From Mesocentrotus franciscanus (Eukaryota; Echinodermata; Echinoidea; Camarodonta; Strongylocentrotidae), in NCBI GenBank assembly GCA_037976565.1, contig CP137685.1, positions 16,739,695-16,803,694 of the forward strand: a stretch of DNA of 64,000 nt, in the 5' to 3' direction. The position numbers were made by a program, and so were the translations under genes. This document shows positions 12,173 through 23,592 of the stretch, piece after piece (the first letter of the stretch is position 1; each line of letters opens with the position of its first letter). Under the pieces are notes generated by a model. That model made no database searches. It had not been told where the DNA came from and was given only the letters and a program-made list of their open reading frames with translations.

Positions 12173-13730
12173 TTATACCGGTAGGCAACATACATGTAGG
12201 AAGAGACGAAAATGGAAACTTTGATGCTGCTCCCCTTCCCTTTCTTCAATTATTATTTGAGAGGCCTCATACTCTGCCTTGTATCCCTATTTATTTTTCG
12301 ATCTGGCCATATTAGGCCCATTCATACACAAAATAAGGCGAGGTGGGTTCTCGGACTAGAACGTTAACTTGAGGCCCTTTGTGTAGAAGAGTTGCACCCT
12401 ATGTACGTTAATACGCTACACTTCCTCGCAAAGAGTAGGGTTTAAAACTGGTGTTTAGTGTGCCTGCATACAAAACTGGTAATCTTTCAACAGATCTTCC
12501 TGATGGGCTGCATAGCCCTTTGAAGATTAACTGAAGAAGAAGAAAAGAAATTCGCTAAAAATTGCTCTTTGTGTGAACAGAACTAATTATGTGTTGGCTG
12601 CAATGGTTTTGGGATGCAGTCTTTTGTACTTCAATACTGCAACAGCACAAAATGAAAAATGAAATAAACCAAATCAGAAGAGCTGTGGATGATGATTTGG
12701 AGGATAAATATAAAGTCTGTTACAGTTTCACATGTGTTAAACTCTGTCAAATAATCTATCCATTTTTAGATGTTGTCAAGGCCGTGCAATATTAGGGCCA
12801 AAGTTGATAAGTTAAGATATCCAGGGGAAAACAACACCGTGCCTCTAATGAGCAAGTTCCACTTCATGGCAGTGGTATTTGAGCCACAGGTGATCCCATC
12901 AGGTATTGGGAAATACATGCATCCCCATAGTCCCTGAGATTAGGTCGTATTTAATATGTTTACAGCAAAAAAAGGTGTGCTTGATTCTGGCAAGATAACA
13001 TGCAATAACGTAACAGAGATATAAGCCAAGCACTCGATACTCTTCCTGGAGAGAAGGTTTAGAGATTTATCAATCATCAGTGGGATCTTATGAAGCAGAT
13101 GAAGTTCCATATTTCTGACAATCCACTCTAAACTTTCACACTGAAAAGTAAACTCTTGTTGGAGTGGGCTTTTAGTCACACTCCAGAGTCTCAAAGTTTT
13201 TTTTCTTCATTCTCCATTGGACAATCTGATTTGCATCTCTAAGGATATAATTTGTCATGTCTGAATGACATGAAAATAAAAGTTGGTTTTGGATTAGAGC
13301 AATGTGGATAATTTACAACCTTTTAGAAGGGTGTGGTTCCATTGTCTCTGCTTACTTTGTTGCCAGCATATTTTTGATAAAGGACTTTCAATTCAAGTGT
13401 AGTGTATCTCGGCTGATCATTTTCCACTCTGCTATCAATTGTTGAAAGAGTCATTACTTGTGAAATCTAGAAGGAAAAACTTGCTTCAAGAAACGGAATA
13501 AGCATTTTGAAAATCTATGGTGCTGCTGTAAAAAATGTCTTGTGATCGTTTTTTCAAAAGTGGACAATGTCTAGTTCATGAGTAGGAAGACAGCTATTAA
13601 ACTGGTTATGTGTAGTGTTCAATATGGAATGACTTCATAGCAAATTTCTCTGCAAAGCGGAGTGTGGCATTTATTGTGAGTGTTTTGCTGACTAGGATGC
13701 AACCTACTTTTTCCTCCAAGAACATGATTT

Positions 13731-14044
13731 ATTGTGTGGAAGTGGGAAACTGAATCACAGAGAGAAAGAAAACCAAAATCAAAACAATAACCGTGTGCAT
13801 GTAGCTACATGATTATCTACACCGGATACATCAAGTTCTGAAGATTTTCAACTTGTCAAAGTGATTTTGGTTCTTGGAAAATGTTTTATTGTTTGGAAGT
13901 GGAAAACTGAATCACAAAAAGAAAGAAAACCAATATTAAAATATTAGCTGTGTGCATGTAGCTACATGATCATCTAAACAGGATACATCAAGTTCTGAAG
14001 ATTATTAATTTGTCTTAAGTGATTTTGAATCTTGGAAATAACCA
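13731..14044. repeat. Tandem duplication, 157 bp x 2
   Basis: The unit begins near 'ttattgtgtggaagtggga' and recurs 157 bp later. Both copies carry 'gtgtgcatgtagctacatga' and 'ggatacatcaagttctgaag'. Identity is about 85% by eye. Confidence 0.85.
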
Positions 14045-14569
14045 CACTTAATTGTGAAGCAACCGATCTACGTCACACTGTGAAAAGGGCAGCAATTGCC
14101 GTTATTTGTTTCACCAGATTGCATTAGACCGAACTTCAGCTAAATATATACCTAGTTAGAGGAGCCTGCTGCACCTCATTTTTTGTATATCCCTGCCAAG
14201 CAACAGACAAGACACCTATATGTAGTAGGCAACCAATATCTGACAGTTTTCTAGAAGGGCATTGCAAAGTGGGGTGCCTCTTGATCAAGGATTCTTAGGG
14301 TTTGGCTCTTTTCGTGCGCTGAGCCATCAGTTTATGATTGTCATTGATGTAAGGCACTCCACAAGTGAAGCATCTAGTGAATATCGTAATCCGTGCTTAA
14401 GATACAGTCCAAGAAGGCTTGAGGATATCATCTTTGAATCTTGAGAACATCATCTTTGAATCTTGAGGACGTCATTTCAAATCATCATACATGAACATTG
14501 CATGAAAAGCTGTTGATAAGTGGAAAGCAGTTTTATGGACTATTGGAAATGATAGTGCATGATACATCC

Positions 14570-15182
14570 CAAGGCCCGTGAGCTACGCTACCCTCGTATC
14601 TCAAGACTGTCAAGTAGAACCTAGGAGCAGCGTCTACTCCCTCCCCCTCTTTCGTTTGCGTGGAAGCTCGCACCGATTCAGTCATTTCCTGCGACTGCCG
14701 AGGCATCTCAGGGGAGCACGTTATTGACAGAGATAATTAACACGCCGGATAGCTCTCCAGGCTTCTCACCATCCAAATCCAGCGTATTAACAACGTTTGG
14801 AGTTATTGTTGGATTGCTGATCCCTCCTCAAGAAATGGCTAGTCTTAGCTGATAGATACCAGTTGTCATTTGAAGATTCTCTGATTGATATCGATAGCGC
14901 TTGTTCTTGAAAAGGAAGTCAGAACATTAGCATTTACACCTTTTGGGAATTCTGTTCTATAACATTTAAAGATAATTTGTGAAGGAGATTTGTGATTCAT
15001 TTTATAGCTTAACTGAATATCGAGGAGCTACGCAAGGAGTCTCAACTTGACAACTATACCGCGCAAGCTTTGTACAAGGGGGGTATGCGGAGTGAGCCGT
15101 TGGCTAATTGAATTGCAAGTAACAGGTCACGTGGCCGACCCCCCTTCTGCTCCTCCTGATAGGGGGAAGTCGTTTCCTTGTC
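14570..15182 (+). promoter_or_regulatory. Probable promoter / 5' untranslated region of isoform B
   Basis: Base composition rises above the intron background here and CpG pairs become frequent up to the end of exon B. A palindromic E-box, CACGTG within GGTCACGTGGCC, lies at 15128-15133, about 50 bases before the start codon; it is the class of site bound by MYC/USF-type bHLH factors. No TATA box or initiator can be assigned with confidence. Transcript ends would settle the boundary. Confidence 0.4.
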
Positions 15183-15482
15183 ATGAGCGACGCCCTGGAC
15201 TCTAGAATGATTGCAAGAAAGCGCTCATCCCGGAGAAGCTTTTATGTGAGACACGCTACCAAAGACTCCAAGACCACGAGCATGGATAGGACAAAGGCAG
15301 CGCAGCGTGCCAAGTACACGCATCGGAGGCAGCGTAGCGACGAAACTTTTACCGTCCATGCCAGCAAGGTGTTCAGCCTTCTCCCGCTCTCGCCGGGCAA
15401 CCCCCACACCCGCCATCACTACAATTTCGACCATGTTTCCAGGCATTCTCCCCCGGCTGTGCGCAGCTCGACGCGGCGAAAG
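15183..15482 (+). CDS. Alternative first coding exon B of RhoGAP (ARHGAP22/24/25-like)
   Basis: This is 100 codons from ATG (gtcATGa) to a strong donor (CGA AAG|gtaagg). It ends in phase 0, matching the acceptor at 38928. The peptide starts MSDALDSRMIARKRSSRR, is very rich in Arg, Lys, His and Ser, and looks disordered; no domain is visible. In-frame TAA at 15120 closes the frame upstream, and this is the first ATG after it. Its GC and CpG content are well above the surrounding intron, as expected of a constrained first exon. Vertebrate ARHGAP24 has several N-terminal isoforms from separate promoters, so two first exons fit the family. The frame remains open 71 codons past the donor, which is taken as intron read-through. 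Confidence 0.65.
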
Positions 15483-18354
15483 GTAAGGTGGTCATGTGAC
15501 ACTTGTAGGTCAACTTTGACAGTTGATCCAGATGAGACAATAATGAATCCCTTGAGGGGTTCTTTCGTTGACGTACAGACAAATCTGGCAGAGATTGTTA
15601 TTGCTATTCAATTAAGTAAGCGTTGGGTACTCTTCCAATTACACCCCGTTTTGAGTGTCTTTTGGCAATTGTTTACAAATTTCATCTATATTTAGACTCC
15701 AAAGAGAGATGCAATATTTGTTTGTTCAAATTCACTTTATTTGACTTTGCCTTTATTCTTACCAGTTGTCTCATGTCCAAATGGAGGTTAACCCCAAATA
15801 TTTTTCTGGTACCTTTAGAAAGGCCAGTTTTTTTATCCTGCTATTCCTGAAGACTCAGCTTGATCTGGTATCACGTTTGATTGTGTGTTCATGATATGGG
15901 TGACATTTCACACAATTTAATTTCATCTATTTTACTTCAATATTATCAAAGCATAATACTTCAAACATCTCAAACCTAGAATGTTTTTTTACTGCTCTAT
16001 TCATAATGATAAGCACAGTAGTACAAATTGAATAGTAAGCCATTCATATTTACTTCCATGACCATATCAAAATGTTGAAAAGTATGTGGGAGTTGTATCC
16101 TCAATGCTCAAATTTCAGATCAGTTTTAACAAGGATATTTACACCCCCAAATTTGAAATGTACTTCACTAAATTCCCAAGTTTACAGGCATTTACATTTT
16201 ATCCCGGAATTGGAGAAGTAATTTCTTGTTTTACAACATCAGTTTCCACTTAAGATTACTTCTGTTAATCTATTTCAGTCTCCCCATTTATCCAGTTTTA
16301 AAAACGAAAGCAATGACATAGGAAAACATAAATATAGTCTTCTAAAATTAGATAGCAGTCTGTATGTGTTGCAGACGTTTTCTGTTAGAAACTTAAATCC
16401 TATTATTTCCAGGCCATTGATAGCAGAATGTCAGGTAGCACCCACATGATACATAAGTGTGAACATTTACCAAACAAATACTGAATTACTGATTTGGATA
16501 ACAGTATCCTGCTTTATTTTATCATATTGTTACTCCAATGTAGGTGTAACACCTACAGTACATGTATCACAAGAAATTTAAATGGAGTGGCTTAATACCA
16601 GACTAGCTCATACATAAACAACCAGAACATATATAACTTTCAGGGGAAAATCCGGGATTCGAATCACGAATTCAATAAATTCTTCTTTTGTGTTGATGAG
16701 CAGATTGCTTTCAAAAGCTGTCTTGCATTGACCAGAGTACAGCCAACATGGAATCTATAATGGGAAGGGTTTTCCCCCTCGTACTTTCCTTTGCTTATTG
16801 AATCATGCACTACACTGTACATGCAGTACATTACCACGGTACTGAAATTGAAAACTATTACCTGTGACTTTGGACTTGGGAGTACATATCCATGGGCGTC
16901 CATATCCTGCTTATTGCATTGTCATTACATATTTTTTTCCTGTGAGCTAAATTAAATCCTTAATTTGGAACATTGAATTTGGAAGCTGATCTGTGCGATA
17001 GTTCCTGTTTAGACTCTATTTTGTTTCCCTATCAAGGTTAGTAGGAACATTCATATCGAAACAGTCGCTCATCATGCATGCACAGTTGCACACTATAAAC
17101 TTATTTAATAGTGCTGGACATGTTTTGTAATACAGCTTTTGTGGTAATAGTGGTTGTGACTGCTAAAGAAAAATAATTTCCACAAGTGCTTGCTTCATTC
17201 GCAAAGTTGATTGAGTTCTATAGAATTGACTTCTCCAAATATCATCTGCTTTAGCTATTTATCCAGTTGATCAGTTGATCAGTTGGAAATAACTCATCTG
17301 TGAGATTTGACTTTGTTTATCAAGTCGATTGAAAGCTACTGAAAGTAATTTCTACAAATTGTCTGCTACAGTTCTGCACCAAGTTGGATGAAGTTTCAGT
17401 GATCATCATGCATGAGTTCTGCATATTTCGGGTACGTTAATAGATGATGGATGATCTTTGCCATGTGCATGTACATGTGTGTACATGATTATACCACAAA
17501 CTTTGGCTAATTTTAAACAGCTGTTTTTGCAACACAAAATTTTCACAAATCACAAAAAAATCATGTATTGCACTTCATACCTTAAAAACTTTTGTGAATC
17601 TGGATCAAATGCCAAATTCATGAGAGTTTTGTGTATGCAAAATGTTCTATTTTTACAGTATTGAAAGTTTGTTAATTGTAAAAGTTTGAATGTTTGAGTT
17701 CTGCATTTGAACGATAGGTTCTAGATCTTGTGATTGAATCTTTTAGTCAATTATTTAAAATTGTTCATTGTGTGACAGGTGATAGTTTCATTTTTCCCTT
17801 TCTTTGTTTTCAAAAACTCTACAGACAAATCCTTTACCTACAGCTAATTATTTATAATTGCAATTCATTAACTATATACTTGCAAGAGTGTTAATCAGCC
17901 TCCAAGCAGATGGATGACTATTAAACATATCCAACCCAGTTTATATGGCTTTGGCATCCTAGCTGTATCACTCGCGCAGATCCTCATATAGGCAACCCTA
18001 AAAATAGCGCAAGATTCAAAGAAGCAGAGCCTTTATTTCCTTTTCTTGGAGTCCAATGTTGCATAATGGATGAAGTGATTTACAGGGATGTTTGCTGAGA
18101 CATCGCCCTATACTGTATGTGTCTCTTTTTTGTGGGTGACAGAACAGGAATGTTTTCTGTGCCTGCAACATACCTGGATTAGTGCAGCTTTCATGCGTGG
18201 AGCTCATTAGGGGCCTATAGTAAACAGATGTACATGTACACATTTAGTTTATGGGGGTATTTATTACACTTGCCTGAGTCACCCCGTAATTATGTTTTGT
18301 CCTAACTGATAACTGTTATATTTAAAGATAGTTTTGAACATAGCATGCTTCTTA

Positions 18355-18822
18355 GACCCCGTTCTCATTCACTTCGTTGGAGCGGTCTAACTAAGACCCG
18401 TTCCTCAGAAGCGGTCTAACTAAGACCCGTTCCTCATGAGCGGTTCTTAGGTGAGTGAGAACGGTCAAAGTGGTCCAGGAAGTGGACTTCTGGACCGCTC
18501 CAGAAGACCACCTCGGGAGGTGGTCTTGAGGAGCGGGTCTTATTAAGAGCGGTTTGGAGCGCTCTAACGTGCAGTGTGAGCGGGCGTACTTTGAGCGGAA
18601 GTGAGCTAGTGACGTTCCGTGTAGTACGGTACATACGCTTAGTATTCAGCGAAAAATTTACCCGCTGACCTGAGCTGCCATAGCAACAAGACCACTTTGA
18701 CTCGAGCGGTTTGAGCCATAAAAAACTGCTCGGAGTGTGAACCCTCGCAAACCGTTCCTCAAGACCCGTTCCTCTGGAGCGGTCTAACTAAGACCACTTT
18801 CAAAGTGAGTGAGAACGGGGTC
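18355..18822. mobile_element. Foldback MITE, TIR GACCCCGTTCTCAYTCACTT, TA-flanked
   Basis: The left end GACCCCGTTCTCATTCACTT mirrors the right end AAGTGAGTGAGAACGGGGTC, and TA stands on both sides (18353-18354, 18823-18824). The inside is GC-rich for this window and full of short repeats such as 'gagcggtctaactaagaccc', which also pair with each other. There is no coding capacity; the minus-strand frame at 18434-18634 is inside the element. Confidence 0.85.
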
Positions 18823-19020
18823 TAAGTAGTCCACTGGACTGGGTCTGTGTCGCGAGTGCCCAATCAGCTGAGAAAATAACACATCCTCCGCTGTAAGCCT
18901 GAGTCAAAACGTTTAACCGACGGTTAAACGACCGCATTCATCAAAACCGTTTAGCATTTCTCGCTCCGTTTAACCGTTATTTTCGTGCAGTTTGTTACAT
19001 GTGTATTGCTTTTGTTTTTG

Positions 19021-19605
19021 AGACTTCATTGCCGATACGGAACTCCTAAATTAATAATTATCAGCAAGACTTCATTGCCCGTACCGAGATCTAAAACAAT
19101 TAATTATCGGCAAGACTTCATTGCCCTTACGGAGATCTAAAAACAATAATTATCGGCAAGACTTCGTTGCCCTTACGGAGATCTAAAAACAATAATTATT
19201 GGCAAGACTTCGTTGCCCTTACGGAGATCTAAAAACAATAATTATCGGCAAGACTTCGTTGCCCTTACGGAGATCTAGAAACAATAATTATTGGCAAGAC
19301 TTCGTTGCCCGTACTGAGATCTAAAAACAATAATTATCGGCAAGATTTCGTTGCCCGTACGGAGATCTAAAAACGATAATTATCGGCAAGATTTCGTTGC
19401 CCTTACGGAGATCTAAAACAATAATTATCGGCAAGACTTCGTTGCCCTTACGGAGATCTAAAAACAATAATTATCGGCAAGACTTCGTTGCCCGTACGGA
19501 GATCTAAAAAGAATAATTATCGGCAAGACTTCGTTGCCCGTACGGAGATCTAAAAACAATAATTATCGGCAAGACTTCGTTGCCCTTACGGAGATCTAAA
19601 AACAA
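19021..19605. repeat. 46-bp minisatellite, about 13 units
   Basis: The unit is anchored by 'gacttcgttgcccttacgg', then 'agatctaaaaacaataatta' and 'tcggcaa'. Starts fall every 46 bp. The first two units are the most divergent; later ones differ mainly at cccTtac/cccGtac and cggc/tggc, so variants are interspersed. Each unit contains the palindromes AGATCT and ATAATTAT. Confidence 0.9.
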
Positions 19606-19610
19606 TAATT

Positions 19611-19651
19611 AGTCATTTCGATGAAAACATTATGTCTTCATCGAAATGACT
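19611..19651. repeat. Perfect 14-bp hairpin at end of minisatellite
   Basis: AGTCATTTCGATGA is followed after 13 bases by its exact reverse complement TCATCGAAATGACT. It sits directly after the last 46-bp unit inside the 18894-19772 transposon, a plausible internal structural end of the array. Confidence 0.85.
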
Positions 19652-20420
19652 GAATACTTAGGAATTTACAGACATGTAAAAATACGTGTATTTTCAAAAC
19701 GGTTAAACGAAACCGCCCGTATACATTTAACGGTTAAACATTTAGCACAAAAACCGTAATGACTCAGGCCTACTCCGCTGAAATGGAGACAGTCCTGATA
19801 GGTGTATTTTCGGGGTTGTGCGTGATTAGAGATTAGTGGGACATAAAGGTGGGGAAAAATGATCATTGAAGAAGAAAAAAAATATGTAAACATGGACAGA
19901 ATCTGGATTTATTAATAGCCTGTGTGGCTTCTTCACAATATGAGCCCCATTAAATATGAAGTGGAAGGTCCACATAGTACACCAAGAAATTTGGTCTTTT
20001 GAACCTGTGAACTTTTGAGCCTTTTTTTTTGTAGCCTTCTATATTTCTGAGATTTTATTTCTAAAATACTTTTATGCCAATTTAAACTAACTCATATTCT
20101 TTTTATTTTATAAAAGCCTGGAAGTAGAGGCTAGTTTAGAGCTGAAATCAAAGTTGTTCTTATGGTACATCAATCAGAGATTGATATGAGATTTTCTTTG
20201 TTTTACTTTCAAAACATAGTTCAAAACGTAGGTAGTTTTTCAATATTGTGCTATTATCTAATTAACAATTTAACATAGTAGATCAGGAATGTAATAGGTA
20301 TTCTTTTTTTGTTATTGCCTTCTTTAGCCTCAACATTAAAGACAATTTTGAATTGTTGACTGCGTTAGAACTTTCGTTTTTTTCAGTTCAGGATCTAATT
20401 TTGTTTTTCAGTCAGATATA

Positions 20421-20833
20421 CAGAGATGCCAACCAGTACGATTAAATCGTATTTAGTACGATATTAAGAGTGAAATACGATAATACGATAATACGATTTC
20501 ACCTCTTAAAATACGATTTTTCACAATTTTTTTTTTTTTTTTTTTTTTTAAAACCATAAAAACCGCGGAATCGCATAGAAACATGTACAAGAAAACCCCG
20601 GAACCCCAACAAAAACTTTGCTTTACAATTTTCTCATTAAATTTTAATGAAAGATCAAACATTTTTACTTGACTGTTCTTACGAGTAACACATTTTTCTG
20701 AAATTATACTAGCTCGGGGGCCAACGGGCCAGTGGTAGTGTCGAGTTTTCGCGAAAATCTGATTTTTCTCTCCAAAATCTGATTTTTTAGGATATTCAGT
20801 CTGTTTTTTTGTGTCAAGAGGTTGGCATCTCTG
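20421..20833. mobile_element. hAT-like MITE, TIR CAGAGATGCCAACC
   Basis: Perfect 14-bp inverted ends: CAGAGATGCCAACC at the left, GGTTGGCATCTCTG at the right. CAG-start ends of this kind are typical of hAT elements. Flanks CAGATATA and GATATATA agree at 6 of 8 positions, a possible decayed 8-bp duplication. The inside has 'aatacgat' repeats and a long T run near 20527. The minus-strand frame at 20453-20923 runs through it and is not a gene. Confidence 0.8.
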
Positions 20834-21656
20834 GATATATAAGAAACCTGAATCTATGATGATCTGAAGGGGTATGTTGGAAGTTGGAACTAATACATTA
20901 ATCAATCGATGGAAAATTATCACTGAAAATGAACGTATGTTCAGGTTACCCCATGGAGGGATATTTATTTAGAAGTTTTGGGGGATTCACCCAGATAGTA
21001 GGCTATTATTATATAGAGGCATGTGTTGATAATTGTCGAGTAATATTTTATTCATAGTCAGGAGACTTTTATGCCAATGAAGTCATACAATTTATTGTGC
21101 CAGTTGAATTTGTTAAATCTATTCTTTTCCCACCAATACTAAAAAGAAATAGGGACAAGATAAACAATTATTTGGAAGAATGTTTTTTGATTTGCGGAAG
21201 AAAAATATTTGATATTTGATATTAAGTTTGCTCATGAAAGACGACAGTTTTTGGACTATACAAGAAAAGTCACAATGTTCACTAACTCACTATTATTCAA
21301 ATTACAATGACATAACATACTAACAATATTTGCTGAAATTTATACATTAATTGTTATATGGGAAAGTAGCTCATTATTCATAGGATTGTGATGAGAAGTT
21401 AATGATGATCAGGTTATCTCATTCTCATCAAGCAAAATAATTTATTATGCAAAGTATGTTTTTATTTGCTTGAATATTGAAATTTATGATTCCTCTGTAG
21501 GATTCCAACACAGTTATTACTATTTTACCCTTACATGGGTACTGCAGTGTGATATCAAGTGTGTAATGATTAATGAATGCTGCCAGTTCTGCCAGTAAAG
21601 AGAAGCACAGCCACATTTGCTTGTAGCTTCCTTTCTCTGTGGTCATTGCAACACTA

Positions 21657-21856
21657 GAGCGCTTTCGCAAACACGATGGAAGGCAAAGACGACGGTAACG
21701 CAAGCGAAAAAAAAATCTGCGCATGGCCGCATGCGCAATCCAGAATTTTCTTTGTCTTGTTGATTTTCATGACCGTACGCGGCCATAATAACGTTCGTAA
21801 ACACGACAGGAGAGCTGTATCGCCGTAATTCTCCCGTCGTCTTTGTGAAAACGCCC
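21657..21856. mobile_element. Short MITE, TIR GRGCGYTTTCRCAAASACGA, TA-flanked
   Basis: The left end GAGCGCTTTCGCAAACACGA and the reverse complement of the right end, GGGCGTTTTCACAAAGACGA, agree at most positions over 20 bp. TA stands on both sides (21655-21656, 21857-21858). It is about 200 bp with CpG-rich inner sequence. Confidence 0.75.
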
Positions 21857-21944
21857 TAATGTGAACTGTTTGTTGACACTATATTGTGACAGCTTCTACA
21901 ACAAGGTCCTTGGAATCTTCAGTCTCGTGAAACATTCTGAGTGG

Positions 21945-22470
21945 AATGACAAATTTGATCTGTTCCAACATTGGTAAACTTTATCACTTTTCAGCCAGGA
22001 TCCAGCTCCCAGTAGGGATGCTCTGATCTCTGCCTCAACTTCCACAGGAAGTAGACTTGTTTGTTTGTCCCACAATGACAAATTTGATCTGTTCCAACAT
22101 TGGTAAACTTTATCACTTTTCAGCCAGGATCCAGCTCACAGTATAGGGATGCTCTGATCTCTGCCTCAACTTCCACTGGAAGTAGACTTGTTTGTTTGTC
22201 CCACAATGACAAATTTGATCTGTTCCAACATTGGTAAACTTTTTCACTTTTCAGCCAGGATCCAGCTCCCAGTAGGGATGCTCTGATCTCTGCCTCAACT
22301 TCCACTGGAAGTAGACTTGTTTGTTTGTCCCACAATGACAAATTTGATCTGTTACACCATTAGAAAACTCAATCACTTATCAGCTCCAGGATCCAGCTCC
22401 CAGTAGGGAAGCTGTGGTCTCTATCTCAACTTCCACTGGAAGTAGACTTGCTTGTTTGTCAGACAATGAC
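21945..22470. repeat. 129-bp tandem repeat, four units
   Basis: Units begin at 'aatgacaaatttgatctg' (about 21945, 22074, 22205, 22334), 128-131 bp apart, the last being the most diverged. 129 is a multiple of three, and the minus strand reads through two units in one frame (repeating SLWDKQTSLLPVEVEAEIRA), but a 2-bp indel in another unit breaks it. I recognise no protein and treat it as a non-coding minisatellite. Confidence 0.85.
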
Positions 22471-22669
22471 ACATTTGCTTCTAGGTCAGAGTGGCATGGG
22501 CTACCTTAATGATGCTGTAGGTACCTATTAGTATTACTGAATAACTTTCCATAGGAATGATATTGTTCATGCAGAATCCGTCCTCTATCAGAGTTGCTAT
22601 TGATTGAAATCGGTAGTAATGTTGTAACAATCGCGACTCTGCACTATTATAAAAGAAATATGAGTTTGT

Positions 22670-23170
22670 AAGTTTGTGATTGGTGGGGGGACTTGCTATC
22701 TATCGGGATCAATTTCTGTACTCTTTATAAGACAGGGCCCAGATCCGAAAGAGGACTTGGTATATATATATATATATATAAGCAGCATTTGGCAATTTAA
22801 AATACACTTTTATCATTGATTTATTTTCAATAGAAAGTCTAGACTAACCTCTTTAATGTTGCTGCTATTTTTGCCTTTGAATGTTAATATTGAGAGTATT
22901 ATCATAATCATAATAATAATCAGAATTAGAATCATATTAAAGCTTGTGATTAATTGGAAGACTTGCGATCGGTCAGGATCAGCTGCAAGTGTTTATAATG
23001 TAGGTCGGAGGTCCCAGATTCAAGAGGATTTGCTATTATTTAGTAGCATGTGACATTTAATATTGTAATGTTATTATTCATTTACTGCCAGAAGAAAATC
23101 TAAACCCATTTCTGTGCACATTGCTTCTAATTTTGCCATTGATTGTTATTTATAGAGAGTATAATAATTT
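22670..23170. repeat. Diverged tandem duplication, about 270 bp x 2, with (TA)n
   Basis: Blocks 'gtttgtgattggtgg...gacttgctatc' and 'tttgcctttgaatgttaat' in copy 1 correspond to 'gcttgtgattaattgg...gacttgcgatc' and 'tttgccattgattgttat' in copy 2. A (TA)n run lies at 22760-22781. Confidence 0.55.
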
Positions 23171-23592
23171 GTTCAAATCTAGCTTAATTATGTCAATAAT
23201 CCTTGCTACATGTATATAGAATGCTATAAAGACAGGATTACCTCATTTGACATCAGACATGCATGTATATGTAGTTCTGGTCTTAAAGGAATCGTAATGT
23301 GAAGGTTGCTGTCGGGAATGCTCGCTATTTATGCTTGAAACGCCTCGATCAACGTTGTCATCAGTGGCAATTAGGAGAAGCTAGGTGAGGTGTTCTTGGG
23401 GCCTGGGTAAATTGGTCTATTTATATGATCCTCTGAGTGTCTTGTGGGATCATCCTCTATCACTGGTTTAATTGGTACATTGGACAGCAGCTGTCAATCA
23501 CAAGAGCATGCATGTTTGGGTAGAAAAGATGGGAAGGAGAGGATACAGTGAATCTGTACATGAAGATGGCGACTAAAATTCTGGTCATCTTT

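Larger units (their letters stand above)
1477..15182 (+). other. Intron (isoform A) / upstream region of isoform B
   Basis: No further coding exon could be supported. The region carries old tandem and segmental duplications (2468-6180), simple repeats (7402-7530, 8178-8223, 10051-10132), three foldback elements (10582-12172), a 157-bp duplication (13731-14044) and a GC-richer block before exon B. An ATG-led frame at 2956-3372 (138 codons) resembles no family I know. Stretches 6200-7400, 7530-8170, 8230-10050 and 12180-13720 show little beyond diverged local duplications, for example around 9300 and 9460-9600. Confidence 0.6.
18894..19772. mobile_element. Non-autonomous DNA transposon with 8-bp target duplication and internal minisatellite
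   Basis: CTCCGCTG occurs directly on both sides (18886-18893 and 19773-19780), a perfect 8-bp target duplication. The inverted ends are TAAGCCTGAGTCA and TGACTCAGGCCTA (one mismatch). Subterminal regions repeat 'cggttaaacg'/'cgtttaaccg' words in both orientations. The centre is a 46-bp array (19021-19605) and a perfect hairpin (19611-19651). An 8-bp duplication fits hAT-type transposases, though these ends are not the usual CAG start. There is no coding capacity. Confidence 0.85.

Noticed and set aside
16560..16660. Possible tRNA or SINE: 'tggcttaatacc' and 'gattcgaatcac' spaced like A and B boxes
   Set aside because: The A-box match is weak, no stems pair, and no second copy was found in the window.
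19021..19605. CRISPR-like array (regular repeats about 46 bp apart)
   Set aside because: Units are contiguous with no unique spacers, and the array lies inside a transposon in an animal genome.
20453..20923. Minus-strand frame of 156 codons
   Set aside because: Runs through a hAT-like MITE and a long T run (Lys tract) with no conserved domain.
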